A stretch of DNA of 64,000 bases, from NCBI RefSeq assembly GCF_000733125.1, contig NZ_JPHU01000013.1, positions 1-64,000 of the forward strand, read 5' to 3'. The DNA is from Parvularcula oceani. Lineage in GTDB: Bacteria; Pseudomonadota; Alphaproteobacteria; Caulobacterales; Parvularculaceae. The notes under the pieces were generated by a model that was not told where the DNA came from, ran no database searches, and saw only the letters and a program-made list of their open reading frames with translations. The translations under genes were made by a program, and so were the position numbers. Position 1 is the stretch's first letter; the number at the start of each line of letters is the position of its first letter. This document shows, one piece after another, positions 34,171-41,628 of this stretch.

Positions 34171-34195
34171 AACCGCTGAGCGCGGGAATTGTTCC
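34171..34195 (-). promoter_or_regulatory. EcfG-type (general stress) promoter candidate
   Basis: On the minus strand GGAAC (34195-34191), a 16-base spacer and GGTT (34174-34171). The consensus for the alphaproteobacterial general stress sigma factor is GGAAC-N16/17-CGTT, so three of four -10 bases match. It lies about 47 bp before the start of the operon at 34124, a normal promoter distance. Confidence 0.5.
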
Positions 34196-34230
34196 GTCCG
34201 CCGGAAGATTCCCGCTGCTCAGCGCGGATA

Positions 34231-35391
34231 TCACCGCTCTTCGATGGGCAGGAAATCGCGCTGGCTCTCGCCGTTATAGGCCGAGAGCGGGCGGATCAGC
34301 TTGTTGTTTGAAAGCTGCTCGATCACATGCGCCGTCCAGCCCGTGATCCGGCTGAGGACGAAGAGCGGCGTGAACATCGGGATCGGGAAGCCCATCAGGT
34401 AATAGGCCGGCCCCGCGGGGAAATCGAGATTGGGATAGATGCCCTTCGCCTCGACCATGGTGTCGTCGAGGATGCGCGACATCTCCCAGTATTTGCGCGC
34501 CTCGTCCGTGTCGACCGTATCGACCATCTTCTTGAAATAGTCGGTCATGGTCGGCACCCGGCTGTCGCCCGAGCGATAGACCCTGTGGCCGAAGCCCATG
34601 ATCTTGCGCTTCTCCTTGAGCGCGGTGAGCATCCAGTCGCGCGCCTTGTCCGGCTCGCCGACCTCCTTGAGCATGTGCATCACCGCCTCGTTGGCGCCGC
34701 CATGCAGCGGCCCCTTGAGCGCGCCGATCCCGCCGACGCAGGCCGAGTAGATGTCGGAGGTCGTCGAGGCGATCACCCGGGCGGTGAAGGTCGAGGCGTT
34801 GAAGCTGTGCTCGGCATAGAGGACCATCGACACATCGAAGCATTTGACGACTTCGGGCGCCGGCACCTCGCCGAAGCACATGTGGAAGAAGTTCTCCGAC
34901 CATGTGAGGGCGGGGTCGGCCGGAATGGCCTGCGCGCCCTGGCGGTGGCGGTATTCGGCCGCGACCATTTCGGGAAGGCGCGCATACATCCTGAGCGCGA
35001 TGCGCCGAAGCGCTTCCTCGTCGAACCCGTCTTTCGACATGCCGGAGCCCAGATCGGCCTCGCGGTCTTCCTGGCCCTGATAGCTCAGCGAGGTGCGCAC
35101 CATGTCCATGGGGTGCGCGTCCTTGTTGAAGGAGGCGATGACGTTTTTGAGGTCGTCGGAGATCCCGCGCTCCTCGCGCTCTTTCCTGCGGAACTCCTCG
35201 AGCTGCGCCTTGGTCGGCAGCTCGCCGTTCCAGATCAGATAGGCCGTCTCCTCGAAGCTGCCGCGGGTGGCGAGGTCCTGCACCGCATAGCCCCGATAGG
35301 TCAGCGAGTTCGTCTCCGGCACCACCTTAGAGATCGCCGTGTCGTCGGCCAGAACCCCGGCCAGCCCGTAGCGGACGTCACTGTCTGCCAT
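34231..35391 (-). CDS. prpC: Citrate/2-methylcitrate synthase (PrpC-type)
   Basis: 386 residues from ATG 35391. It condenses an acyl-CoA (propionyl- or acetyl-CoA) with oxaloacetate. AGVLADDTAISKVVPETNS, LTYRGYAVQDLA, HSFNASTFTARVIAST and GPLHGGANEAVMHML (with catalytic His) match the short citrate-synthase branch that includes bifunctional 2-methylcitrate/citrate synthases; GFGHRVYRSGDSR and LDFPAGPAYYLMG contain the other active-site residues. No prpB or prpD is near, so a role in ordinary citrate synthesis is equally possible. A purine-rich AAAGGAAA Shine-Dalgarno precedes the start. Confidence 0.9.
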   Translation of the reverse strand: MADSDVRYGLAGVLADDTAISKVVPETNSLTYRGYAVQDLATRGSFEETAYLIWNGELPTKAQLEEFRRKEREERGISDDLKNVIASFNKDAHPMDMVRTSLSYQGQEDREADLGSGMSKDGFDEEALRRIALRMYARLPEMVAAEYRHRQGAQAIPADPALTWSENFFHMCFGEVPAPEVVKCFDVSMVLYAEHSFNASTFTARVIASTTSDIYSACVGGIGALKGPLHGGANEAVMHMLKEVGEPDKARDWMLTALKEKRKIMGFGHRVYRSGDSRVPTMTDYFKKMVDTVDTDEARKYWEMSRILDDTMVEAKGIYPNLDFPAGPAYYLMGFPIPMFTPLFVLSRITGWTAHVIEQLSNNKLIRPLSAYNGESQRDFLPIEER

Positions 35392-35529
35392 GTCGTTTCC
35401 TTTCCCTTGTTGCGCGCGAGCTACCACGCAGGAGCGGCAAGAGGAAAGAAGCCGCTCAGCGGGCAGAAGCGCAGCCTGCGGACAGGGACGGTGGAAGCGG
35501 GGCCGCCGTCCGGACCCGAGGCGGAGCCC

Positions 35530-36516
35530 TCAGACCATCATCCCGCCGCGGCAGACGACGCCCTCCTCCTCGAAAAAGAGGCCCGCATCCTCCCGGCTGC
35601 CCATCCGCAGGAGCGGCTCGATCAGCTGCGAGCCGAAGCCCCTGCGGCCAGGCGGCGAGACGGGCGGGCCGCCGCTCTCGCGCCATTCGAAGGTCAGGCA
35701 GCCATTCTCGCAGGCCCAGCTGAGGACCACCCGGCCGCGCGGCCCGGACAGCGCGCCGTATTTGGCCGCGTTCGTGCCAAGCTCGTGCAGCATCAGCGCC
35801 ATCGACACCGCCCTGTGCGCGGGAAGCGCGACATGCGGGCCCTGGGCAGTGAACCGGCCCTCGCAAATCAGGGGATCGATCACGGCATGGGCGAGTTCGT
35901 CCATGGGCGCCCCCTTCTGGCCGTCGCCGAACACGACGTCATGGGCGCGCGCCATGGCCTGCAGGCGCTCGTTCAAGCGCTCGGCGAATTCGTCGGCGGT
36001 CAGGCCGTCCCGCGGAAGCTGGGCGAGAAGCGAGGTGAGAATCGCGAAGATGTTCTTGAGCCTGTGGCTCAGCTCGTCGCGCAGGAGGCGGACCTGCGCC
36101 AGCGCCTCCTCCCGCTCGGTGACGTCGCGCTGCACGGACAGCCAATGGGTGGGCCTGCCGCCGGCGTCGGTGACCGGCGTGATCGACCATTCGAGCTGGA
36201 AGGGCGTGCCGTCGGCCTTGTAGTTGGTCGTCTGCGCATTCACCGGCTCGCCCCGCTCGAGCGCTGCCCGCACCCGGTCCAGAACGGCGCGTTCGGTGCC
36301 GGGGCCGTGCAGGATACGGGGCGTCTTCCCGATCACCTCTTCGGCCGCGTAGCCGGTCATGTCCTCGAACCCCCGGCTGACCCACTGGATCCGCGGTCCC
36401 GGCTCGTCGAGCGGCGCGTATTCGGTCAGGATCATGGCTTCATGCGCCTGATCCATGGCTGATTGCAGAACGCGCCGCACATCGGCCTCGTCCTGGATGC
36501 GCCGGTCGGACAGCAT
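35530..36516 (-). CDS. PAS (LOV-like, Cys-less) HWE histidine kinase
   Basis: 328 residues from ATG 36516, chosen for its GGGGAGG Shine-Dalgarno. The sensor domain resembles LOV in layout (IQWVSRGFEDMTGY, NYKADGTPF, WLSVQRDVT with the Gln), but the adduct motif reads GKTPRILHG, where the photoactive Cys of GRNCRFLQG is replaced by Pro. Flavin-cysteinyl chemistry should therefore be impossible. HWE kinase: His151 in RDELSHRLKNIFAIL, N-box LHELGTNAAKYGAL, and WRESGGPPVSPPGRRGFGSQL near the end. Cytosolic. It lies next to repA on the same strand. Confidence 0.88.
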   Translation of the reverse strand: MLSDRRIQDEADVRRVLQSAMDQAHEAMILTEYAPLDEPGPRIQWVSRGFEDMTGYAAEEVIGKTPRILHGPGTERAVLDRVRAALERGEPVNAQTTNYKADGTPFQLEWSITPVTDAGGRPTHWLSVQRDVTEREEALAQVRLLRDELSHRLKNIFAILTSLLAQLPRDGLTADEFAERLNERLQAMARAHDVVFGDGQKGAPMDELAHAVIDPLICEGRFTAQGPHVALPAHRAVSMALMLHELGTNAAKYGALSGPRGRVVLSWACENGCLTFEWRESGGPPVSPPGRRGFGSQLIEPLLRMGSREDAGLFFEEEGVVCRGGMMV

Positions 36517-36622
36517 CCCCGCCTCCCCTTCATGGAAGGAAGCGCCCGGCCCCACACCCCCTTCATGCCCGAAAGGCAGCTTGAACTATTCGTGATCGGG
36601 AGGGAAGGCTTCTTCTTCGTCT

Positions 36623-37738
36623 TCAGGCCGAGGCCAGCGGATTGTTCCGCGCATAGGTGGTGAAGAAGGCGAGGAAGGCCGCATCCGCATTGCGCGGCGG
36701 CTCCTTGTCGGCGCCCCAGCGCTTCCATTCCTCGAGCACGAAATACTTGTCATGCCCGGGAAACATGCGGCCCGCCTTGGTCAGTGTCTCCGGCGAGACG
36801 AGGAAATCGGACTCCCGCGCCACCCGCGCTTCGGGCAGGGAGGCCGGCGGCGGCAGAACCTCGGCGCGCGAGGCGCCCCGCGCCGGGCGGCCCTTGGGCG
36901 TGAAGAGGACGATGGGCGTGCGCTTGGTGATCTGCGGCTTGAAGCCCTCGGACTGGATCAGCCGCGCGCCGTCGCAATCGGGCACCTCGACGATCTGCAC
37001 GTCGTATTCCGGGATCGACTGCCGGTCGCAGACATCGCGCAGCGCCGCCTTGAACTTCGCGGTGCGGTCCTCGGAACCGACTTTGCGCTGAAGCTTTTCG
37101 AGGCCGACATGGAAGAAGCGCTGCTGGCCGCAATGCACGCGCGCGATCTCGTAGAGGCGCCGCTCGATCGGGCTGAGCGAGAAATAGGAGAGGTCGTAGG
37201 TCAGGATCTTCTGATCCTTGATCAGCGCCCGGTAGAGCCAGTCGCACAGGCGGACCTTGACCGCGGTCAGGCGCTTCTTGCCGTTCGCGTCCTTGGAATA
37301 GGACATCTTGGCCTCGGAGACCCAGGAGAAATAGCCGTCCTCGCCCTCGCCGCCGGCCTCGATATTGGTCTTGATCTGCGTGCCCTGGAGGCGCTCCAGC
37401 GCGCCCTGGATGCGGCTATAGCTGCGCGCCGAGCGGTTCCCCCCGATCACCCGCAGGAAATCATGCGCGGTGAAGGCGTATTCCTGCGAGGGCGTCTCGC
37501 AGCGGCGCATCTGCGCGACGAGGAGGCTGGCGATATAGAGCAGGATCTCCTTGTCGTAGATCGTCGCGCAGCCGGTCTGCGACGGCCTCACCTCGATCGT
37601 GACATGCTCGTCCTGATAGGTGATCGGCTGCATGCGCCGTCCCTTGGACAGGGCGAAGAAGGGAAAGGCCATGACGGACCGTTCGCCCTTCACCTTGCCG
37701 TGCAGCGGGCTGTCGAGTTCGGGCAAGGCGAGCTGCAT
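36623..37738 (-). CDS. repA: Plasmid-type replication initiator protein A (RPA family)
   Basis: 371 residues from ATG 37738, chosen because family proteins begin close to the LPELD-like segment, GGAGA lies just upstream, and the iterons then fall outside the coding region; the frame stays open much further upstream. Family segments are FPFFALSKGRRMQPITYQDEHVTIEV, GCATIYDKEILLYIASLLV and LSYFSLSPIERRLYEIARVHCGQQ, ending with a less conserved DNA-binding tail (LFTPKGRPARG). Such initiators bind iterons and recruit DnaA and helicase to start replication of alphaproteobacterial plasmids and chromids. It lies beside an iteron-rich region and 4 kb from parAB. Confidence 0.88.
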   Translation of the reverse strand: MQLALPELDSPLHGKVKGERSVMAFPFFALSKGRRMQPITYQDEHVTIEVRPSQTGCATIYDKEILLYIASLLVAQMRRCETPSQEYAFTAHDFLRVIGGNRSARSYSRIQGALERLQGTQIKTNIEAGGEGEDGYFSWVSEAKMSYSKDANGKKRLTAVKVRLCDWLYRALIKDQKILTYDLSYFSLSPIERRLYEIARVHCGQQRFFHVGLEKLQRKVGSEDRTAKFKAALRDVCDRQSIPEYDVQIVEVPDCDGARLIQSEGFKPQITKRTPIVLFTPKGRPARGASRAEVLPPPASLPEARVARESDFLVSPETLTKAGRMFPGHDKYFVLEEWKRWGADKEPPRNADAAFLAFFTTYARNNPLASA

Positions 37739-37756
37739 CGGGCCGTCTCCGTCTTC

Positions 37757-38102
37757 GTCCCCGTAAACACGAGGGACCGGTTCGTTAACGACCCAAACTG
37801 ACTCAAGCGGGGCCGGAGTCGAGTCGTCGGAGTCGTGCTTTCGGGGATCCGTCCCCGTAAGCACGAGCCTATGCACCTCTGAGAGGCTCGCGGAGTCCTT
37901 AGTTTCCCCCATTTCGAGGCAGACGAGCGGTGATTCGTGCAATCGGGGACGAATCGGCGAGCCGCCCTGCCCCGGAGGCGCGACTCGGTCGTGCTTTCGG
38001 GGACTGACCGAGTCCGCGATTCGATCAACCCCGAATCGCGGCGTTCGTTTTGCACCGGGAACGGTTCCGGCCGCCCCGCCGATTCGGTCCTTCAAAGCAC
38101 GA
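37757..38102. repeat. Iteron-like repeats, set A (mixed orientation, next to repA)
   Basis: Six copies of a TCCCCG(T/A)(A/T)NGCACGA-like unit: direct at 37757-37773, 37851-37867 and 38087-38102 (degenerate), inverted at 37833-37847, 37935-37949 and 37989-38003. They share the TCC...CACGA core with set B. Mixed orientation close to the initiator gene is typical of sites used both for replication and for repA autoregulation. Confidence 0.7.
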
Positions 38103-38219
38103 ATGGTCCCGCATCCTTCCCTCACATCCCCCGAAGGGTAACCCCCGCCCGCGCAGCGGGGATTAGATTCCTGGTTAGAAGGGTTAGAGTCGTTAACGGC
38201 AGCGGAAGCCGCTGGAATC
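37800..38219. promoter_or_regulatory. Cluster of 15 GANTC (CcrM-type methylation) sites
   Basis: GANTC begins at 37800, 37816, 37821, 37830, 37893, 37932, 37951, 37982, 38010, 38018, 38033, 38081, 38166, 38187 and 38215. At this base composition only one or two would be expected in 420 bp. In alphaproteobacteria GANTC is methylated by the cell-cycle enzyme CcrM, so the cluster may tie origin firing or repA expression to methylation state. Confidence 0.7.
37833..37867. promoter_or_regulatory. Inverted iteron pair, likely RepA operator
   Basis: Two set A units meet head to head: CGTGCTTTCGGGGA on one side and TCCCCGTAAGCACG on the other, with 4 bp between, forming a near-perfect palindrome about 100 bp upstream of the chosen repA start. 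Initiator dimers commonly repress their own gene at such inverted iterons. Confidence 0.55.
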
Positions 38220-38242
38220 GCGACTGAATTTCGCGGACGCCG

Positions 38243-38358
38243 TCCGCGTTGTCACGAAGCGGCATCCGCGATGCCACGAAGTGCCTGTCCGTGTAGACAC
38301 GAGCGGCCATCCGTCATCGCACGAAGCGCCGGAAAACGCTGTCCGCGATTGCACGAGC
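38243..38358 (+). repeat. Iterons, set B: five direct repeats at about 22-bp spacing
   Basis: Units of consensus TCCGYGNNNNCACGARGC begin at 38243, 38265, 38288, 38310 and 38342. Steps of 22, 23, 22 and 32 bp correspond to two, two, two and three helical turns, so bound proteins would line up on one DNA face, the classic iteron pattern. They lie between set A and a DnaA-box match. Confidence 0.82.
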
Positions 38359-38362
38359 GCGG

Positions 38363-38371
38363 TTTTCCACA
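38363..38371 (+). promoter_or_regulatory. DnaA box match beside the iterons
   Basis: TTTTCCACA fits the TTWTNCACA form of the DnaA box exactly and lies five bases after the last iteron. Iteron origins often need DnaA as helper at such a site. Confidence 0.5.
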
Positions 38372-38483
38372 AGAGGAAAGGAAGCGCTGGCGGGACGCGC
38401 CGGAATCGCCCGCTCACTGCCGCGCTTGGTCCCTGGCGCAGGCTTCCTATCTGCGAAAGCCCGGAGCCGCAGGAAGCCGCGCC

Positions 38484-39470
38484 ATGATTCCCTTTTCCGT
38501 CCTCGATCTCGCGCCCATCGCAGAAGGCGGCGACGCCGCGCAGGCGCTCGCCGCGTCCGCCGAACTCGCCGCCCATGCCGAGGCGGAAGGCTATGCCCGC
38601 TTCTGGATGGCCGAGCACCACAACATGACCGGCGTGGCCAGCGCCGCGACCGCCGTGGCGCTTTCGCATATCGGCGCGAAGACCACGCGGATCCGCATCG
38701 GCGCGGGCGGCGTCATGCTGCCCAATCACAGCCCGCTCGCCGTCGCCGAGCAGTTCGGCACGCTGCACGCGCTTTACGGGGACAGAGTGGATCTGGGCCT
38801 CGGCCGGGCGCCCGGCGGCGACATGGCGACCCTGCGCGCCCTGCGGCGCGGCCAGACGGCGAATGACCGCTTCCCGCAGGACGTCCAGGAGCTGCTTCAC
38901 CTTCTCGCCCCTGCCGAACCGGGCCAGGCGATCCGCGCCGTGCCGGGATCGGGCAGCCGCGTGCCGCTCTGGATCCTCGGCTCGAGCCTCTACGGCGCGC
39001 AGCTCGCCGCGCATCTGGGACTTCCCTACGCCTTCGCCTCCCACTTCGCGCCGGGAGCGCTGGGCGCGGCGCTCGACGTCTACCGGCAGAGCTTCACGCC
39101 ATCGGAGTCTGCCGAGGCGCCACGCTTCATGCTGGCGGTGAACGTCTTCGCCGCGGAGACGGCCGAAGAGGCGCGCTATCTGCGCAGCTCCGCCGAGCAG
39201 GCCTTCGCCAATCTCGTCTCGGGGCATCCGGGCCCCCTCCCCCGCCCGGACGGGGATTTCGAGCGCAAGGCCGCGCCGGAGGTGCTGTCATCGGTGCGAA
39301 AGGCGCTCTCGGTGTCCGCCACAGGCTCCAAGGAGGAGGTGCACGACCAGCTCGCGGCGCTGATCGCCCGCTACAGGCCCGAGGAGCTGATCCTTTCGAG
39401 CAGCATTCACGACCCGGCCGCCCGCAAGCGCTCCTTCAGCATCGCGGCCGAGGCTCTGCGGTCCCTGTAG
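38484..39470 (+). CDS. LLM-class flavin-dependent monooxygenase (YhbW-like)
   Basis: 328 residues from ATG 38484 with AGGAAG upstream. Luciferase-like monooxygenase fold: [20 protein letters not shown] at the start, [41 protein letters not shown] and [11 protein letters not shown], then [28 protein letters not shown]. These are the hallmarks of the MsnO8/YhbW group that use reduced FMN. The substrate is unknown. It starts just after the putative origin and runs away from it. Confidence 0.88.
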   Translation: MIPFSVLDLAPIAEGGDAAQALAASAELAAHAEAEGYARFWMAEHHNMTGVASAATAVALSHIGAKTTRIRIGAGGVMLPNHSPLAVAEQFGTLHALYGDRVDLGLGRAPGGDMATLRALRRGQTANDRFPQDVQELLHLLAPAEPGQAIRAVPGSGSRVPLWILGSSLYGAQLAAHLGLPYAFASHFAPGALGAALDVYRQSFTPSESAEAPRFMLAVNVFAAETAEEARYLRSSAEQAFANLVSGHPGPLPRPDGDFERKAAPEVLSSVRKALSVSATGSKEEVHDQLAALIARYRPEELILSSSIHDPAARKRSFSIAAEALRSL

Positions 39471-39551
39471 GGGCGCCGATTTTACTTATGTTGCATCCAG
39501 TTTAGCTTCAAGCGAGGACAAAGGCGATCTTCACCTGACGGGAAAGCGGCC

Positions 39552-41044
39552 ATGGCTTCGATAAGTCCGAGGACCGAGATGCATTTGCGCCGAGCCGCAT
39601 TGGCGCTGGCGGGCTGTCGGCGGGGATCGGCGCTCTCGTGCTGCTGGGCGGCTGGACGTTCGGCAGCGACGCGCTGCGGCGGGTCCGGCCCGATTTCGCG
39701 GCCATGGTGCCCACGACCGCTCTGTCCTTCGTGCTTCTGGGGGGCGTCCTGTGCCTGCGCCAGGCCCGCCCCGAGACGGGAACGAGGCTTCGGCGGGCGG
39801 CGGGGCTGCTCGTCTTCACGCTGGCGCTGCTCAATCTCGCCGTCAGCACCGTCCTGCATACGAGCGGGCTCGAGGGCCTGGTTCTGTCGGCGAGCGGGGA
39901 TTACCCCAATGCGGGCACGGCGACCGCGACCGCCTTCTGCTTCCTGCTGGCGAGCTTCTGCGTCATGCGCCCGCGACCCCCGGAAGGACGCGAGGATCTC
40001 GCCTTCACGATCGCCGCGACGACGGGGCTCGTTCTCGCCTGCATCGCGCTGACGGGCTACGCCTTCGATGCGGCCGCGCTTTACGAAGTCTCCCTGTTCA
40101 CCGCGATGGCGGTCCATACGGCGCTGGCCTTCGCGGCCCTTTTCCTCGCGCTTCTTCTTTCGGTCCCGGACCATGGCTGGATCCAGGTGCTGGCGGGCGA
40201 TGGCGGCGGCAGCGCTTCTGCTAGGCGCCTCCTGCCCGGCACGCTGATCCTGCCTTTCCTCCTCTGCCTCCTCGCGCTCTGGGCGACGGGGCTCGGCGCC
40301 TTCAGCGCGAATTTCCGGCTGAGCGTGCTGGCGATCGTCATGATCGTCCTGCTCTCCGTCGCCGTTCTGCGAAGCGCCTTCGTGCAGAACAGGATCGAGG
40401 GAGACCTGCACGCCGCGCTCGCAGACCGGGAGCTCCTGCTGCGCGAGGTCTATCACCGGGTGAAGAACAATCTGCAGATGACCACCGCGCTCCTGCGCCT
40501 GGGCCGGGACCAGACCGAAGACGCGACCGCCCAGCGCACGATCGACGCCACGGTCCAGCGGGTCGAGGCGCTGGGGATCGTCCACCGCCTGCTCCTGTCG
40601 GCCCGCGTGCCATCCGAGGTCGATGTTCAGGATTTCCTTCGCGAGCTCTGCGGCAATATCGCGGGCGCGCATGCGGAAAACGGCGAGCGGCCGCCCATTG
40701 CGGTCGAGGCGGAGCGCGGGCGCCTGCATGTCGAGACGACCGTGACGCTGGGCCTCCTCGTCAACGAACTCGTCACCAATGCGCTCAAGCACGCCTTCCC
40801 CGGCACCGCCGCCGGCGAGGTGCGGGTCGGCTTCTCCCGCAAGCCTGGCGGCGAAGGGGTGCTGCTCGTCGCCGATGACGGTGTCGGCTACGAGCCCGGC
40901 TCCGGCGGCGGGATCGGCACCCAGCTCATCGAGGGGCTCGTCGCCCAGCTCGACGGGCAGATGGATGTCCGCGCCGAACAGGGCACGCGGGTCCTGATCA
41001 CCATTCCATCCGCTACATTCGAGGACAGAACCTATGATGGCTGA
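39552..41044 (+). CDS. Membrane HisKA_2 sensor kinase, apparent 1-base frame break near 39612
   Basis: The protein from GTG 39638 lacks the start of its first membrane helix. In the adjacent frame an ATG at 39552 encodes a short Arg-containing head (MASISPRTEMHLRRAALALAG) that would join smoothly to LSAGIGALVLLGGW if one base were added in the G-run 39611-39613. Together these give about 498 residues: six to eight membrane segments to about residue 255, then a HisKA_2 domain with His in LREVYHRVKNNLQM, N-box LLVNELVTNALKHAF and ATP-lid DDGVGYEPGSGGGIGTQL. It overlaps the next gene, a receiver. If the sequence is right, translation must start at the GTG. Confidence 0.78.
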
Positions 41045-41396
41045 GGCCAGGACGGTCGTAATCGTCGAGGACGAGTTCCTGATCGCGCAGGACCTGGCGC
41101 GGCTGTGCCGCCAGATCGGGGTCGAGGTGCTGGGAACCGCGGCGAAGGCCGAAGCCGCGACGGCGCTGATCGAGGAGTCGCGTCCCACCCATGTCCTGAT
41201 GGATGTGCGCCTCCAGGGAAAGCGCGACGGCGTCGAGGTGGCGCAGGCCGCTCACGATCATTATCCGCAGATGAAGATCATCTTCGTGACGGGGTCGAAC
41301 GAGCCGCCCACCATGGCGAGGATCAGGGAAGACAATCCCTATCGCATCCTGATCAAGCCGATCCGCCTCGACGATCTCGTCGAAGCGTTCTCATAG
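41034..41396 (+). CDS. Single-domain response regulator
   Basis: 120 residues, one receiver domain: VVIVEDEFLIA acidic pocket, Asp in THVLMDVRLQGKRDG, Thr-like position in IIFVTGSNEP and Lys in YRILIKPIRL. No output domain. ATG 41034 (or 41037) overlaps the upstream kinase by about 10 bp, so it is probably its partner. Receivers of this kind following HisKA_2 kinases often belong to light- or stress-response relays. Confidence 0.9.
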   Translation: MMAEARTVVIVEDEFLIAQDLARLCRQIGVEVLGTAAKAEAATALIEESRPTHVLMDVRLQGKRDGVEVAQAAHDHYPQMKIIFVTGSNEPPTMARIREDNPYRILIKPIRLDDLVEAFS

Positions 41397-41472
41397 CGGC
41401 GGCCACCCGCCGCCAAGACGATGGTTGAAGGCGGAAAGCGTCGGGCCGGCGAGGGCGCATTCCATGCCGGAG

Positions 41473-41488
41473 CGCTTCACGTGAAACA
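41473..41488. promoter_or_regulatory. parS-like 16-mer upstream of parA
   Basis: CGCTTCACGTGAAACA matches the widespread chromosomal parS (TGTTTCACGTGAAACA) at 14 of 16 positions; the central TTCACGTGAA is a perfect palindrome. It lies about 140 bp before parA. It may be bound by a chromosomal-type ParB encoded elsewhere, or by the ParB encoded here. Confidence 0.5.
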
Positions 41489-41568
41489 ATCCACTCCTGA
41501 ATGTGGAAATCTTAGGCGCTCTATGCTGCGGTTATACCGGTCATACTGGACCGAAGCGCCGCGAATCG

Positions 41569-41583
41569 TTAACGCGGACTTAA
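41569..41583. promoter_or_regulatory. Perfect CtrA box in the parA promoter region
   Basis: TTAA-N7-TTAA with no mismatch, extended on both sides to GTTAAC/TTAAC, 46 bp upstream of the parA start at 41629; another TTAA lies at 41596-41599. Exact matches are rare in DNA of this base composition. It suggests cell-cycle control of the partition operon by CtrA. Confidence 0.6.
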
Positions 41584-41628
41584 CTTCTGCCTTGGTTAAT
41601 GGCGTGTGAACGCTGCGAGGAGCGCCCC

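Larger units (their letters stand above)
37739..38483. other. Putative replication origin (oriV), 745 bp non-coding
   Basis: The space between the divergent repA and flavin monooxygenase starts carries no plausible gene but is packed with signals: two families of iteron-like repeats, an inverted repeat pair, 15 GANTC sites in about 420 bp (and another at 38403), TTAG/TTAA elements near 38165-38196 and a DnaA-box match at 38363-38371. Adjacent genes diverge from it. The combination is what is expected of an iteron-type origin; firing has not been shown. Confidence 0.75.

Noticed and set aside
37739-38125. N-terminal extension of repA up to 38125, or a start at MGETKDSA
   Set aside because: This stretch carries iterons and GANTC sites, lacks family similarity and has poor ribosome-binding sites; the ATG at 37738 gives a normal family length.
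38161-38200. TTAG/TTAA elements in the origin as CtrA boxes
   Set aside because: Spacings are 5 or 8 bases, not the 7 needed, so no proper CtrA box was called there.
38243-38358. CRISPR array at the 22-bp repeats
   Set aside because: Repeats are 17-18 bp with 4-15 bp gaps, imperfect and without spacers of CRISPR length; they fit iterons.
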